19,679 nucleotides of DNA from JACNLN01 sp964626495 (GTDB lineage Bacteria; Fidelibacterota; Marinisomatia; Marinisomatales; CAZVFT01): assembly GCA_964626495.1 (NCBI GenBank), contig CAZVFT010000046.1, positions 1 through 19,679 on the forward strand, read 5' to 3'. The notes below the pieces were generated by a model. It was not told the origin of the DNA, did not search any database, and saw nothing but the letters and a program-made list of their open reading frames with translations. Positions 7,165-15,454 of the stretch are shown here, one piece after another; the stretch's first letter is position 1, and each line of letters starts with the position of its first letter. A program made the translations under genes and the position numbers.

Positions 7165-8199
7165 ATGACAAACCCAATTCGAATTGGTCTTTTTGGATTT
7201 GGTCGTATCGGGCGTAATATTTTCAGAATTGGATACCGGGATTCTCGATTCCAATTTGTAGCTATCAGTGATCTGGCTGAAGCTGAATCCCTCTATTACC
7301 TTCTGATGCGAGATTCTGTCCACGGTCCTATGGAAGATGATATCCAGCTGGACGGGAATTATCTCACCTATGACAATCACAGGATTCGCCTGCTGCAGGG
7401 TACCACCTCGCCAGCTGAAATTCCATGGGATGCTTTCGACGTAGATGTCGTCATTGATGCTACGGGAAAATTCCTGGAATATTCAGATCTCCGTGGTCAC
7501 ATCCAGGGTGGGGCAAAAAGGGTATTTGTAACAACTCCCCCCAAAGATAAGGTGGATCGTGTCATAATTATAGGGATAAATGAGGACGAAATATCCCTCG
7601 AGGATGAGGTGATTTCCACCACGTCTTCTACTACTCAAGTGCTGGCGTTGATGCTCAAAATTCTCGATGAACATTTTGGAGTCAAACGAGCTCTCATGAC
7701 AACCGTTCATGCCTATACTGCCGATCAGCCCCTTGCGGATGCTGCTCGATCAGATTTTCGGAGAAGTCGCTCAGCGGTGGAAAATATTATTCCTAACATG
7801 ACACCATCCCCTGCTATTGTGGAATCCCTTATGCCAAAGTTTAAAGGGAAAATTGATGGCATCGCCTTCAATGTTCCTGTTCCCGATGGTTCGGCTGTTG
7901 ATTTGACCACTGAATTAGAAAAAGTACCTGCAGTAGAGGAAGTCAATCAGGTTGTGAAAGAAGCTTCCGAAGGAGTTCTTGCAAATATTGTTGGGTACAC
8001 CGAAGATCCTATCGTTTCCAGCGATGTCATTGGGGTCAGTGAATCTATGATCTTTGATGCCAAAGCAACCATAATTACAGCGAATTCTCTTTTAAAAACC
8101 GTTTGCTGGTATGACAATGGTTGGGGATTTTCACAAAGGATTTTAGAACTAATCGATAGTTATCGCTGTCTGGAAAATGGGAGGGAGGTCACATTATGA
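7165..8199 (+). CDS. GAPDH-family protein lacking the catalytic cysteine (probable pseudoenzyme)
   Basis: A 344-residue full-length GAPDH fold: NAD-binding GFGRIGRNIF (11-20) and a complete catalytic domain with VHAYTADQ (catalytic His182 position kept) and CWYDNGWGFS near the end. The active-site loop S-N-A-S-C-T-T-N is replaced by S-T-T-S-S-T-T-Q (151-158), so the nucleophile is Ser155, encoded TCT. The phosphate-binding Arg is Asn236 (FNVPVPDG instead of RVPVPDG), and the T-G-A-A-K loop reads T-P-S-P-A (213-217). The NAD-adjacent V-P-H is A-A-R. No frameshift or stop is present, so it is maintained. Ordinary GAPDH catalysis through a thioester is not possible. A ribosome binding site aaggag is at 7149-7154. 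Its stop overlaps the start of the active paralogue as ATGA, pointing to a heteromer or regulatory partner role (inference). Confidence 0.9.
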   Translation: MTNPIRIGLFGFGRIGRNIFRIGYRDSRFQFVAISDLAEAESLYYLLMRDSVHGPMEDDIQLDGNYLTYDNHRIRLLQGTTSPAEIPWDAFDVDVVIDATGKFLEYSDLRGHIQGGAKRVFVTTPPKDKVDRVIIIGINEDEISLEDEVISTTSSTTQVLALMLKILDEHFGVKRALMTTVHAYTADQPLADAARSDFRRSRSAVENIIPNMTPSPAIVESLMPKFKGKIDGIAFNVPVPDGSAVDLTTELEKVPAVEEVNQVVKEASEGVLANIVGYTEDPIVSSDVIGVSESMIFDAKATIITANSLLKTVCWYDNGWGFSQRILELIDSYRCLENGREVTL

Positions 8200-9197
8200 G
8201 AGTAGCAATCAGCGGGTTTGGAAGAATTGGACGATCGGTTTTCCGGATACTGAATCAGCGGAAAGATATTGATGTTGTAGCCATTAATGATATTGCTGAT
8301 AACGATGCCCTTGTTTACCTGTTGAAATATGACACGGTAATGGGTCGTTTTCCGGATAATGTGAAGATAGAAGGAGATATTTTTCAAACATCTCGTCACA
8401 AAGTGAAAATGCTGGCTGTCCGTGAACCGGAAGAGCTTCCATGGCAGGAACTTGGTGTGAATGTCATTATAGAAGCGACAGGCAGATTTCGGAAGCGTGC
8501 TGAATTACAATCCCATCTGAATGCGGGCGCAGGACACGTGATTCTCACCGTTCCTGCCAAAGATGAGATTGATTTTACCGTTGTAATCGGCGTAAATGAT
8601 GATAAGTTGAAACCTGAACATCGAATTATTTCCAATGCAAGCTGTACGACTAACTGTCTGGCTCCTATGGCGAAAGTCATTCATGAGAATTTTGGGATAG
8701 TGAATGGGGTCATCAATACAATTCATGCGTATACAAATGACCAGAGACTGGCGGATGTTCCTCACTCAGACTGGCGCCGGAGCAGAGCAGCTGCAGAGAA
8801 TGTCATCCCAACCACCACCGGTGCAGCGAAGGCAGTGGGAAAAGTACTCCCGGAATTGGCTGGGAAACTGGATGGAATCGCTATGAGAGTTCCCGTCCCC
8901 GATGGATCAGTCGTGGATTTTGTAATTACTCTTGGTACAGATGCAACGTTAGATGAAATTAATGATGCGGTATACGAAGCATCTAATTCTGAATCATTAA
9001 AAAATGTTCTTGAATATTCCACCATGCCCGTTGTTTCCACAGACATCATTGGGAATCCTCACTCCTCTATCTTTGATGCTCCCTACACAAAGGTTATTGA
9101 AGGAAACATGGCAAAGACTCTGAACTGGTATGACAACGAATGGGGATATTCCAACCGCGTAGTAGATCTGATTGATATTATTAACAGTTGGGATTAA
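8196..9197 (+). CDS. gap: Type I glyceraldehyde-3-phosphate dehydrogenase
   Basis: A 333-residue canonical GAPDH catalysing NAD-dependent oxidation and phosphorylation of glyceraldehyde 3-phosphate in glycolysis, and the reverse in gluconeogenesis. NAD motif GFGRIGRSVF (7-16); N-D-I-A-D (31-35) with Asp32, as in NAD-preferring enzymes; catalytic Cys150 in S-N-A-S-C-T-T-N-C; His177 in I-H-A-Y-T; phosphate-site T-T-T-G-A-A-K (206-212) and Arg231; and N-W-Y-D-N-E-W-G-Y-S near the C-terminus. All key residues are present, in contrast to the gene just upstream, with which it overlaps by ATGA. A ggaggt ribosome binding site lies inside the end of the upstream gene. The two paralogues share many identical stretches and likely arose by an old duplication. 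Confidence 0.97.
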   Translation: MRVAISGFGRIGRSVFRILNQRKDIDVVAINDIADNDALVYLLKYDTVMGRFPDNVKIEGDIFQTSRHKVKMLAVREPEELPWQELGVNVIIEATGRFRKRAELQSHLNAGAGHVILTVPAKDEIDFTVVIGVNDDKLKPEHRIISNASCTTNCLAPMAKVIHENFGIVNGVINTIHAYTNDQRLADVPHSDWRRSRAAAENVIPTTTGAAKAVGKVLPELAGKLDGIAMRVPVPDGSVVDFVITLGTDATLDEINDAVYEASNSESLKNVLEYSTMPVVSTDIIGNPHSSIFDAPYTKVIEGNMAKTLNWYDNEWGYSNRVVDLIDIINSWD

Positions 9198-9255
9198 CTT
9201 CTCGTATAATACCACCTGATTGGGTGGCTTTCAGTGAAATAAACAAAGACGAGTT

Positions 9256-10968
9256 ATGAATAAAAATAGCAGATCCGAAGGGAAAACATTTTCTTTAACC
9301 CGTGAGGAAATTGATAATCTTTTGAAGTCAGTACCTCCAGGGATTAAGGAATATATCAACGAACTGGAAGGTCAGATCCGTAATCTGGCAGATATAGGAG
9401 TAGCTCTTTCTAAAGAAAAAGATATGAACAGGCTGTTAGAGATTATTCTCCTTGAAGCTAAAAGGATATCTTCTGCCGATGGAGGGACCCTCTACATGAT
9501 GACGGAAGATAAACGATTGAAATATGAAATTATGATGACGGATTCACTGGGAATTCATTTTGGAGGGACGGCTCCTGAACCCGTACCCGATGTGATTTAT
9601 CCTGTGAAATTGTACCTTTCCGAAACAGGGGAACCCAATTATCACAATATTTGTGCCTATGCTGCTTTAACTGGAAAAACTTTGAATATCGAAGATGCCT
9701 ATGAAGCTGAGGGGTTCGATTTCACGGGTACAAAAGGATTTGATAAACGTCATGGTTATCGGTCGAAATCGTTTCTGACGGTTCCCATGAAAAATCATGA
9801 AGATGAAATTATTGGTGTACTGCAACTGTTGAATGTGAAGGATCCTCAAACGGGTGAGATCGTCCCATTTTCCACATCAGTGGAAGTTGTGGAAGCTCTG
9901 GCGAGTCAGGCAGCTGTTGCTATCACCAATAAAATATTAATTAAGGACTTAGAAAATCTCTTTGAGTCATTTATCAAACTCATTGCTTCTGCTATAGATG
10001 AAAAATCCCCTTACACTGGGGGACATTGTCAGCGTGTTCCAGAAATCACCATGATGCTGGCAGAAGCAGTAAACAGCGTAAAAGATGGTCCTTTTGCGGA
10101 TATTCAATTTGATGATAAGCAGATGTATGAGTTAAAAATTGCAGCGTGGCTGCACGATGCGGGGAAAGTTGCCACTCCGGAATATGTAGTAGATAAAGCT
10201 ACAAAACTGGAAACCATTTATGACCGAATCCATACGGTTGCTACTCGTTTTGAAATTTTAAAACGGGATGAGGAAATCCGTTTTATTAAGAAGCGGTTGA
10301 AACTGGAATCCGATTCGTCTTTGAATGAAGTGGAGAAAAAAGAGACCTTGAAAAAGTTGAGAAAAGGATATCGAAGTCGAATTCAGCAGCTGGACGATGA
10401 TTTGGAATTTTTGAAAAGCGTAAATATTGGTGGAGAATTTATGTCACCGGATAAAAAGGAGAGGGTAAAGAAGATTGCAAAATATCATTGGAAAGAAAAT
10501 GGTAAAGTGAGAGATTTCCTCTCTAAGGACGAAGTATATAATTTCTGCATCGCCCGTGGTACTCTGACACCAGAAGAGAGGCAGGTTATCAACGATCACA
10601 TCGTAGTGACCATCAAGATGCTCGAGCAGCTTCCCTATCCAAAACATCTCCAGAATGTACCTGAATATGCTGGCGGTCATCACGAAAAACTGGACGGTAC
10701 CGGATATCCAAAAGGATTGAACAAGAATGAAATGTCCATTCAGGCAAAGATGATGGTTATTGCGGATATTTTCGAAGCTCTCACTGCCAGTGACAGACCC
10801 TATAAGAAGGGGAAAAATCTTTCTCAGGCTATGCGTATAATGGGTTTCATGAAAGCGGATGCACATATTGATCCAAATCTCTTTGACATTTTTGTGAAGG
10901 AGAAAATCTATCAAAAATATGCGAATAAATATCTGCCACCTGAGCAGATTGACGATGTAAATATTTAA
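9256..10968 (+). CDS. GAF plus HD-GYP domain phosphohydrolase with helical insert
   Basis: A 570-residue cytoplasmic signalling protein. The N-terminal 45 residues are helical. A GAF sensor domain spans about 50-225 (G-G-T-L-Y, K-S-F-L-T-V-P-M, I-I-G-V-L-Q-L-L-N, Q-A-A-V-A-I-T-N). The HD-GYP domain begins about 240, with G-G-H-C-Q-R-V (255-261), the HD pair H300-D301 in H-D-A-G-K-V, and G-G-H-H-E-K-L-D-G-T-G-Y-P (473-485). Canonical HD-GYP enzymes hydrolyse cyclic di-GMP. Here about 120 charged helical residues (315-435) separate the HD part from the G-T-L-T-P-E-E-R segment that normally follows almost at once; similar inserts occur in GAF/HD-GYP proteins of other phyla. There is no receiver or membrane domain. 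It starts 58 nt after gap and may be read from the same transcript. The ligand of the GAF domain cannot be told from sequence. Confidence 0.9.
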   Translation: MNKNSRSEGKTFSLTREEIDNLLKSVPPGIKEYINELEGQIRNLADIGVALSKEKDMNRLLEIILLEAKRISSADGGTLYMMTEDKRLKYEIMMTDSLGIHFGGTAPEPVPDVIYPVKLYLSETGEPNYHNICAYAALTGKTLNIEDAYEAEGFDFTGTKGFDKRHGYRSKSFLTVPMKNHEDEIIGVLQLLNVKDPQTGEIVPFSTSVEVVEALASQAAVAITNKILIKDLENLFESFIKLIASAIDEKSPYTGGHCQRVPEITMMLAEAVNSVKDGPFADIQFDDKQMYELKIAAWLHDAGKVATPEYVVDKATKLETIYDRIHTVATRFEILKRDEEIRFIKKRLKLESDSSLNEVEKKETLKKLRKGYRSRIQQLDDDLEFLKSVNIGGEFMSPDKKERVKKIAKYHWKENGKVRDFLSKDEVYNFCIARGTLTPEERQVINDHIVVTIKMLEQLPYPKHLQNVPEYAGGHHEKLDGTGYPKGLNKNEMSIQAKMMVIADIFEALTASDRPYKKGKNLSQAMRIMGFMKADAHIDPNLFDIFVKEKIYQKYANKYLPPEQIDDVNI

Positions 10969-11062
10969 CCTGAGTAATCCTTTAACGAAGAAAGATTCTC
11001 GACGTATTACGAATGGTTTAAAGAAGAATGCTACAAATATAAAAGATTATTAACACAATCCT

Positions 11063-12862
11063 ATGACTGTTGAAATCCTCATATTTCTGATACTGATTGG
11101 TATCGTCCTCATTCTGTTTACATTTGAGGTCCTACCCATTGATGTTACTGCTTTAACCTTTCTTGTTGTTTTACTGGCGACGGGGTATTTGAATCTGGAA
11201 GAGGCGATTTCAGGATTTAGTAATAAAGCTGTTATCACAATAGCAGCGATGTTTGTTCTCAGTCAAGCTCTGGTGAAAACGGGATTTCTCGAAGTGGTGG
11301 CAGATCGATTAAGTAAGATCGGTGGAAAGGGGCAATTATTAAGTTTTGGGGTGTTCCTTTTAACGGTAAGTATAGTATCCGCTTTTATTAATAATACCGC
11401 TGCTGTTGCGATCTTTATTCCCCTTGCAATTCAACTCTCGAGGAGGTGGAGAAAATCCCCCTCGAAGGTTTTAATTCCACTCTCCTTTGCTGCTATTTAT
11501 GGAGGTACATTAACCCTAATTGGTACTTCAACAAATTTGTTAGTTAGCAGTATAGTAACGGACTATAAGATTGATCCTCTTGGTATGTTTGAATTTACTA
11601 CGATGGGGTTAATCTTTTTAGCTGCTGGGACAGCTTATAATATTTGGGTTGTACCTAGAATTCTTCCTTCCCGTGCAGGAGTTTCATCATTGACCCGGAA
11701 TTATCATCTAGCTCCATACCTTACGGAATTTAAAGTTCCAGAAGATTCGCCTCTTATTGGATCAACCTGTATGGAGAGATCACTTAACGAAAAGTACGAC
11801 GTTACAGTTTTATCTGTTATCCGGAATAGTAAGCGGTTTGACACAAATATCAGAAATATTAAGCTTCGGGAAAGTGATATATTACTAGTTCGTGGAACTC
11901 TTGAGAATTTTGTTAGATTCCGGGAAGAAGAAAAAGCCCTTCTCCTGACGGACGTTAAAATGGGACAGAAGGAGCTAACAGGAGATGAGAGTCTCATCGT
12001 GGAAGGTTTAGTAACCCAGAGATCCGGATTGATTGGAATGACGATAAAGGATATTAACTTTCGAAAAAAATATGGCGCATTTGTTCTTGCTATCCGAAGA
12101 GAAGGACGAACATTGAGAGAGAAGATTGCCCATATTGTTCTTCATTTTGCTGATACTCTCTTGATATTCGTTCCTAAATCACGATTAACTACCATAACCG
12201 AAAGTCCGGATATCGCTGTATTGCACGAACACGATATTCAACTTCATAAGGGAAGATTCTGGTGGCTTGCTATTGCTATCATTCCGGTCATTATGCTAAT
12301 GGCTGCTTTGAGTATATTTGACATTTTATTAGCAGCTCTCATTGGTATGGTAATTCTCCTAATGGTTAGAGCAATTACAATTAATGAATCTTATAACGCT
12401 ATTAACTGGTCAGTCATTATTCTTATCGCTGCGTTTATTCCTGTTGGCATTGCTATGGAAAAAACAGGGACAGCAGGTCTTTTAGGTACATTAATTGCAT
12501 CTATTGGTGACCAATTCTCATCTAACACTGCACCGTATGCAGTATTATCGGTGTTATATCTTGTAACAGTTTTACTAACTGCGATAATGTCAAACACCTC
12601 TGCAGCTATTGTATTAACACCCATTGCTATTGTGGCAGCACGCGAATTTGGTGTTGATCCAAGACCGTTTATCTTTGCTATCTGCTATGGTGCTTCCACC
12701 TGTTTTATGACTCCAATTGGGTATCAGACAAACCTTATGGTATATGGTCCGGGAAGATATCGTTTTATCGATTTTGTTAAAGTGGGATTACCACTAAATA
12801 TTCTTTTCTGGATTCTGGCAACACTTTTCATTCCCCTCATCTGGCCCTTTTCAGGATCATAA
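11063..12862 (+). CDS. SLC13/DASS-family permease with two TrkA-C domains
   Basis: A 599-residue inner-membrane transporter: hydrophobic helices at 1-205 and 398-595 flank two soluble TrkA-C (RCK_C) domains at about 215-290 and 305-385. Signature substrate/Na+ hairpins are N-N-T-A-A (110-114) with L-I-G-T-S-T-N (152-158) in the first half, and S-N-T-S-A (510-514) with Y-Q-T-N in the second. This architecture is common in bacterial divalent-anion symporters annotated for sulfate or dicarboxylates; the substrate cannot be assigned here. The TrkA-C domains probably sense a ligand. The ATG has no Shine-Dalgarno sequence. The stop lies 3 nt before rpe, so it is cotranscribed with rpe and rpiB. Confidence 0.9.
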   Translation: MTVEILIFLILIGIVLILFTFEVLPIDVTALTFLVVLLATGYLNLEEAISGFSNKAVITIAAMFVLSQALVKTGFLEVVADRLSKIGGKGQLLSFGVFLLTVSIVSAFINNTAAVAIFIPLAIQLSRRWRKSPSKVLIPLSFAAIYGGTLTLIGTSTNLLVSSIVTDYKIDPLGMFEFTTMGLIFLAAGTAYNIWVVPRILPSRAGVSSLTRNYHLAPYLTEFKVPEDSPLIGSTCMERSLNEKYDVTVLSVIRNSKRFDTNIRNIKLRESDILLVRGTLENFVRFREEEKALLLTDVKMGQKELTGDESLIVEGLVTQRSGLIGMTIKDINFRKKYGAFVLAIRREGRTLREKIAHIVLHFADTLLIFVPKSRLTTITESPDIAVLHEHDIQLHKGRFWWLAIAIIPVIMLMAALSIFDILLAALIGMVILLMVRAITINESYNAINWSVIILIAAFIPVGIAMEKTGTAGLLGTLIASIGDQFSSNTAPYAVLSVLYLVTVLLTAIMSNTSAAIVLTPIAIVAAREFGVDPRPFIFAICYGASTCFMTPIGYQTNLMVYGPGRYRFIDFVKVGLPLNILFWILATLFIPLIWPFSGS

Positions 12863-12865
12863 TTT

Positions 12866-13513
12866 ATGGCAAAAATTGCACCGTCTATTCTCTCCGCCGA
12901 TTTTGCAAATCTCACAATTGCCCTCAATCAGTGTCAACAGGCAGGAGCAGACCAAATTCACATAGATGTAATGGACGGTCACTTCGTTCCTAATCTGACA
13001 ATTGGACCTGTTGTTATTAAAGATATTAGGAGAAATACTGATATTCCACTTGATGTTCATTTGATGATTGATTCTCCAGAGCAATATATCAGCGAATTTG
13101 TGAAAGCTGGTTCAGATTGGATTACAATTCATGTGGAAACGTGTGAGGATGTCAGGAAGGTACTATACAGGATTAGGAGTTTTGGGAAAAAAGCTGGAAT
13201 TTCTCTTAGACCGGGAACATCACTTTCATCCATTGAACCATTTTTAAATGATGTGGATTTTGTTTTAGTAATGTCCGTGGAACCCGGGTTTGGTGGTCAA
13301 TCATTTCTCACTGAATCTGTGAACAGAATACAGAACGTGAAAAGGTTAATTGGATCAAGACCAGTGGAGATTTCCGTTGATGGCGGGATAAAATTAAGTA
13401 ATGCAAAAAGAGTTATCGAAGCGGGTGCAAACATTTTGGTTGTGGGATCGGGAATCTTCCTTGCTGACGACCCTGTCATTTCGATGAAAAAATTTAAATC
13501 AATAAAAGGATAA
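12866..13513 (+). CDS. rpe: Ribulose-phosphate 3-epimerase
   Basis: A 215-residue TIM-barrel enzyme interconverting ribulose 5-phosphate and xylulose 5-phosphate. Metal and catalytic residues are visible: I-A-P-S-I-L-S-A-D-F (4-13), H32 and D34 in I-H-I-D-V-M-D-G-H-F-V-P-N, H65 in D-V-H-L-M, V-E-P-G-F-G-G-Q (138-145), D172 in V-D-G-G-I and the phosphate loop V-V-G-S-G-I-F near 192-198. Length is normal. It follows the SLC13 gene by 3 nt and precedes rpiB by 4 nt, so a small non-oxidative pentose-phosphate unit is formed with the transporter. Confidence 0.97.
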   Translation: MAKIAPSILSADFANLTIALNQCQQAGADQIHIDVMDGHFVPNLTIGPVVIKDIRRNTDIPLDVHLMIDSPEQYISEFVKAGSDWITIHVETCEDVRKVLYRIRSFGKKAGISLRPGTSLSSIEPFLNDVDFVLVMSVEPGFGGQSFLTESVNRIQNVKRLIGSRPVEISVDGGIKLSNAKRVIEAGANILVVGSGIFLADDPVISMKKFKSIKG

Positions 13514-13517
13514 GGAT

Positions 13518-13958
13518 ATGATCATCTATTTAGGATCTGATCATGCGGGGTATGAATTGAAAGAAGCCGTAAAATCTTTTTTACAGGAATTGGGATATGA
13601 TGTTGATGATAAGGGAGCATACTGGTACGATGGTGATGATGATTACCCTGATTTCATCCAACCTGTGGCAAAGGCTGTTGCATCTAATCCGGAGAGTTAT
13701 GGAATTATCTTTGGTGGATCAGGTCAGGGTGAAGCAATATGTGCTAATCGACTGATGGGAGTAAGAGCTGCTGTTTATTATGGTGGTCCTGAAGACATTA
13801 TCAGATTATCACGGAAACACAATAACGCCAACATTCTTTCTTTGGGAGCTCGCTTTATTTCAGAAGATGAAGCGAAAGAAATAATAAAACTGTGGCTTGA
13901 AGTTCCATTTGATGGTAATAGGCACGAACGACGGATAAACAAAATTGATAAATTGTGA
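13518..13958 (+). CDS. rpiB: Ribose-5-phosphate isomerase B (RpiB/LacA family)
   Basis: A 146-residue enzyme interconverting ribose 5-phosphate and ribulose 5-phosphate, the partner step to Rpe just upstream. G-S-D-H-A-G-Y-E-L-K (6-15), H-N-N-A-N-I-L-S-L-G-A-R (101-112) and R-H-E-R-R-I near the C-terminus are family marks. The loop reads G-G-S-G-Q-G-E (66-72) instead of the E. coli C-G-T-G-x-G: there is no catalytic Cys, and Glu72 takes the position of the base known from the Mycobacterium enzyme. A sugar isomerase with another pentose or hexose phosphate is possible, but pairing with rpe favours ribose 5-phosphate. A gene-free T-rich stretch (13959-14057) follows. Confidence 0.92.
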   Translation: MIIYLGSDHAGYELKEAVKSFLQELGYDVDDKGAYWYDGDDDYPDFIQPVAKAVASNPESYGIIFGGSGQGEAICANRLMGVRAAVYYGGPEDIIRLSRKHNNANILSLGARFISEDEAKEIIKLWLEVPFDGNRHERRINKIDKL

Positions 13959-14057
13959 AGCTAACCCATATTTCTATTTTTTCTGTTTTTTTTCTGTTTA
14001 TCCAACGTTTTCATCAGATAAAATTTCAACATCGTACAGGAACTTGATACCAATATT

Positions 14058-15452
14058 GTGCTGAATGAGCTTATATACTGGTTGACACAGAAACGGTGGT
14101 TTATCGTTGCCCTAATTATCGGTATTATTCTTTATCTACTTCCGACACCTGAGGGGCTCACTATTTATGGCTATCGCACACTCATTATCGTTGTGATAGC
14201 AATAATTCTCATTATAACTGAACCACTGCCACTTCCTGGTGTGGCTATCATGATTCTTATCCTCGAAGTGCTCTTTGGAATAACAACAGCAAACGAGACA
14301 GCAACTTCTTTTATGAGTGATGCGGTCTTTTTTATCATGGGATCGCTTATGCTAGCAGTTGCTATTGTAAGTCAGGGACTGGATAAAAGGTTGGCGCTGG
14401 GAATCATTCGTATAACGGGGAATAAAACGTGGAGGATCATCGCTGGTTTTATGACGATTTCTGCATTTCTTTCTTCGTTTATTGGGGAACACACTGTAAC
14501 TGCGATGATGATGCCAGTTGGACTTTCATTGATTCGCTTTACGAGCAAGGATCATAAGAAGATTAAAAAACTGACAGCTCTTATTCTTTTTTCAATAGCT
14601 TATGGTAGCGCGATGGGTTCTATCGGGACTCCATCTGGTGGGGGCAGAAATGTGATTATGATTGGTTACTGGTCAAAATTTGGAGTAGGGAATATATCTT
14701 ATCTTGAATGGATGAAATATGCTTATCCCATGTTATTTATTGAGATTCCTTTAGCTGTAATAATTCTGTTTTTTACATTCCGTCCTGAAAAGAAAATTTT
14801 GGATAGTGCTGTTCGTAAGCTTATTGTGCAGGTTGCAAAGAGTGGAAAAATGACCGGAAAGCAGATATCATCTATTCTAATTTTCTTTCTCGTTTTTCTT
14901 GGTTGGGTATTTATGAGTTCCAAAATCGGATTGGGAATTATCGCGCTTATTGGTGTTTTTCTTTACCTTGTTTTTGGTCTCATTTCATGGAGAGACCTTA
15001 ATCGGAACACCAACTGGGGTGTGATTCTGTTATTTGGAGCCGCTATCTCCATCGGTTTAATGATGAATGATACGGGAGCAGCCCAATGGGTAGCAAATAA
15101 GGCAATATCTGGATTGGAGTCAATTGCGTCTAATGTAAGTGTCCTACGATGGATGGTTGCCGTTTTGATTACGGGGACTTTGACAAATCTTTTAAGTAAT
15201 GCAGCAACTATGGCTGTGATTGGGCCAATTGTTTTAAATATGGGAGGAGATCAGATCATTATTGGCTTTGCCACGGCAGTTGCTTCAGCCTTTGCTTATT
15301 TGACAATTGTAGCTTCACCAACTTGTATGATCATTCATTCCAGTGGATTGGTAAAATCTACTGATTATCTGAAAGCGGGATGGAAAATGTTCTTGATGTC
15401 TGTCGCAGTATTATTCTTAATTTCCAACCTTTGGTGGCCACTTTTAAATTGA
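14058..15452 (+). CDS. DASS-family (SLC13-like) sodium/anion symporter
   Basis: A 464-residue membrane protein with about 11-12 hydrophobic helices and no soluble domain. The second-half signature L-L-S-N-A-A-T-M-A-V-I-G-P (378-390) and Q-W-V-A-N are typical of DASS carriers for dicarboxylates, citrate or sulfate. In the first half, the usual S-N-T is replaced by F-I-G-E-H-T (141-146), and the G-T-P-P-N loop reads S-I-G-T-P-S-G-G-G-R-N (188-198), so the substrate may differ from classical dicarboxylates. The start is GTG 14058, the first start of the frame, with no clear ribosome binding site. It stands 99 nt after rpiB and is followed by the repeat cassette. Confidence 0.88.
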   Translation: MLNELIYWLTQKRWFIVALIIGIILYLLPTPEGLTIYGYRTLIIVVIAIILIITEPLPLPGVAIMILILEVLFGITTANETATSFMSDAVFFIMGSLMLAVAIVSQGLDKRLALGIIRITGNKTWRIIAGFMTISAFLSSFIGEHTVTAMMMPVGLSLIRFTSKDHKKIKKLTALILFSIAYGSAMGSIGTPSGGGRNVIMIGYWSKFGVGNISYLEWMKYAYPMLFIEIPLAVIILFFTFRPEKKILDSAVRKLIVQVAKSGKMTGKQISSILIFFLVFLGWVFMSSKIGLGIIALIGVFLYLVFGLISWRDLNRNTNWGVILLFGAAISIGLMMNDTGAAQWVANKAISGLESIASNVSVLRWMVAVLITGTLTNLLSNAATMAVIGPIVLNMGGDQIIIGFATAVASAFAYLTIVASPTCMIIHSSGLVKSTDYLKAGWKMFLMSVAVLFLISNLWWPLLN

Positions 15453-15454
15453 AG

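Noticed and set aside
7609..7650. Idea that the missing GAPDH cysteine could be a selenocysteine, given selA next door
   Set aside because: The codon at the catalytic position is TCT (Ser), not TGA.
7165..8199. Identification of the Ser-GAPDH as erythrose-4-phosphate dehydrogenase (Epd)
   Set aside because: Epd keeps the catalytic cysteine and substrate-binding residues; this protein has lost both the Cys and the Arg.
9212..9227. ccacc / ggtgg hairpin between gap and the HD-GYP gene as a terminator
   Set aside because: A 5-bp stem followed by ctttcag without a T-tract is too weak to call.
13967..14005. T-rich run after rpiB as a terminator
   Set aside because: There is no stem-loop before the T-runs; only an imperfect ttttctgttt repeat is seen.
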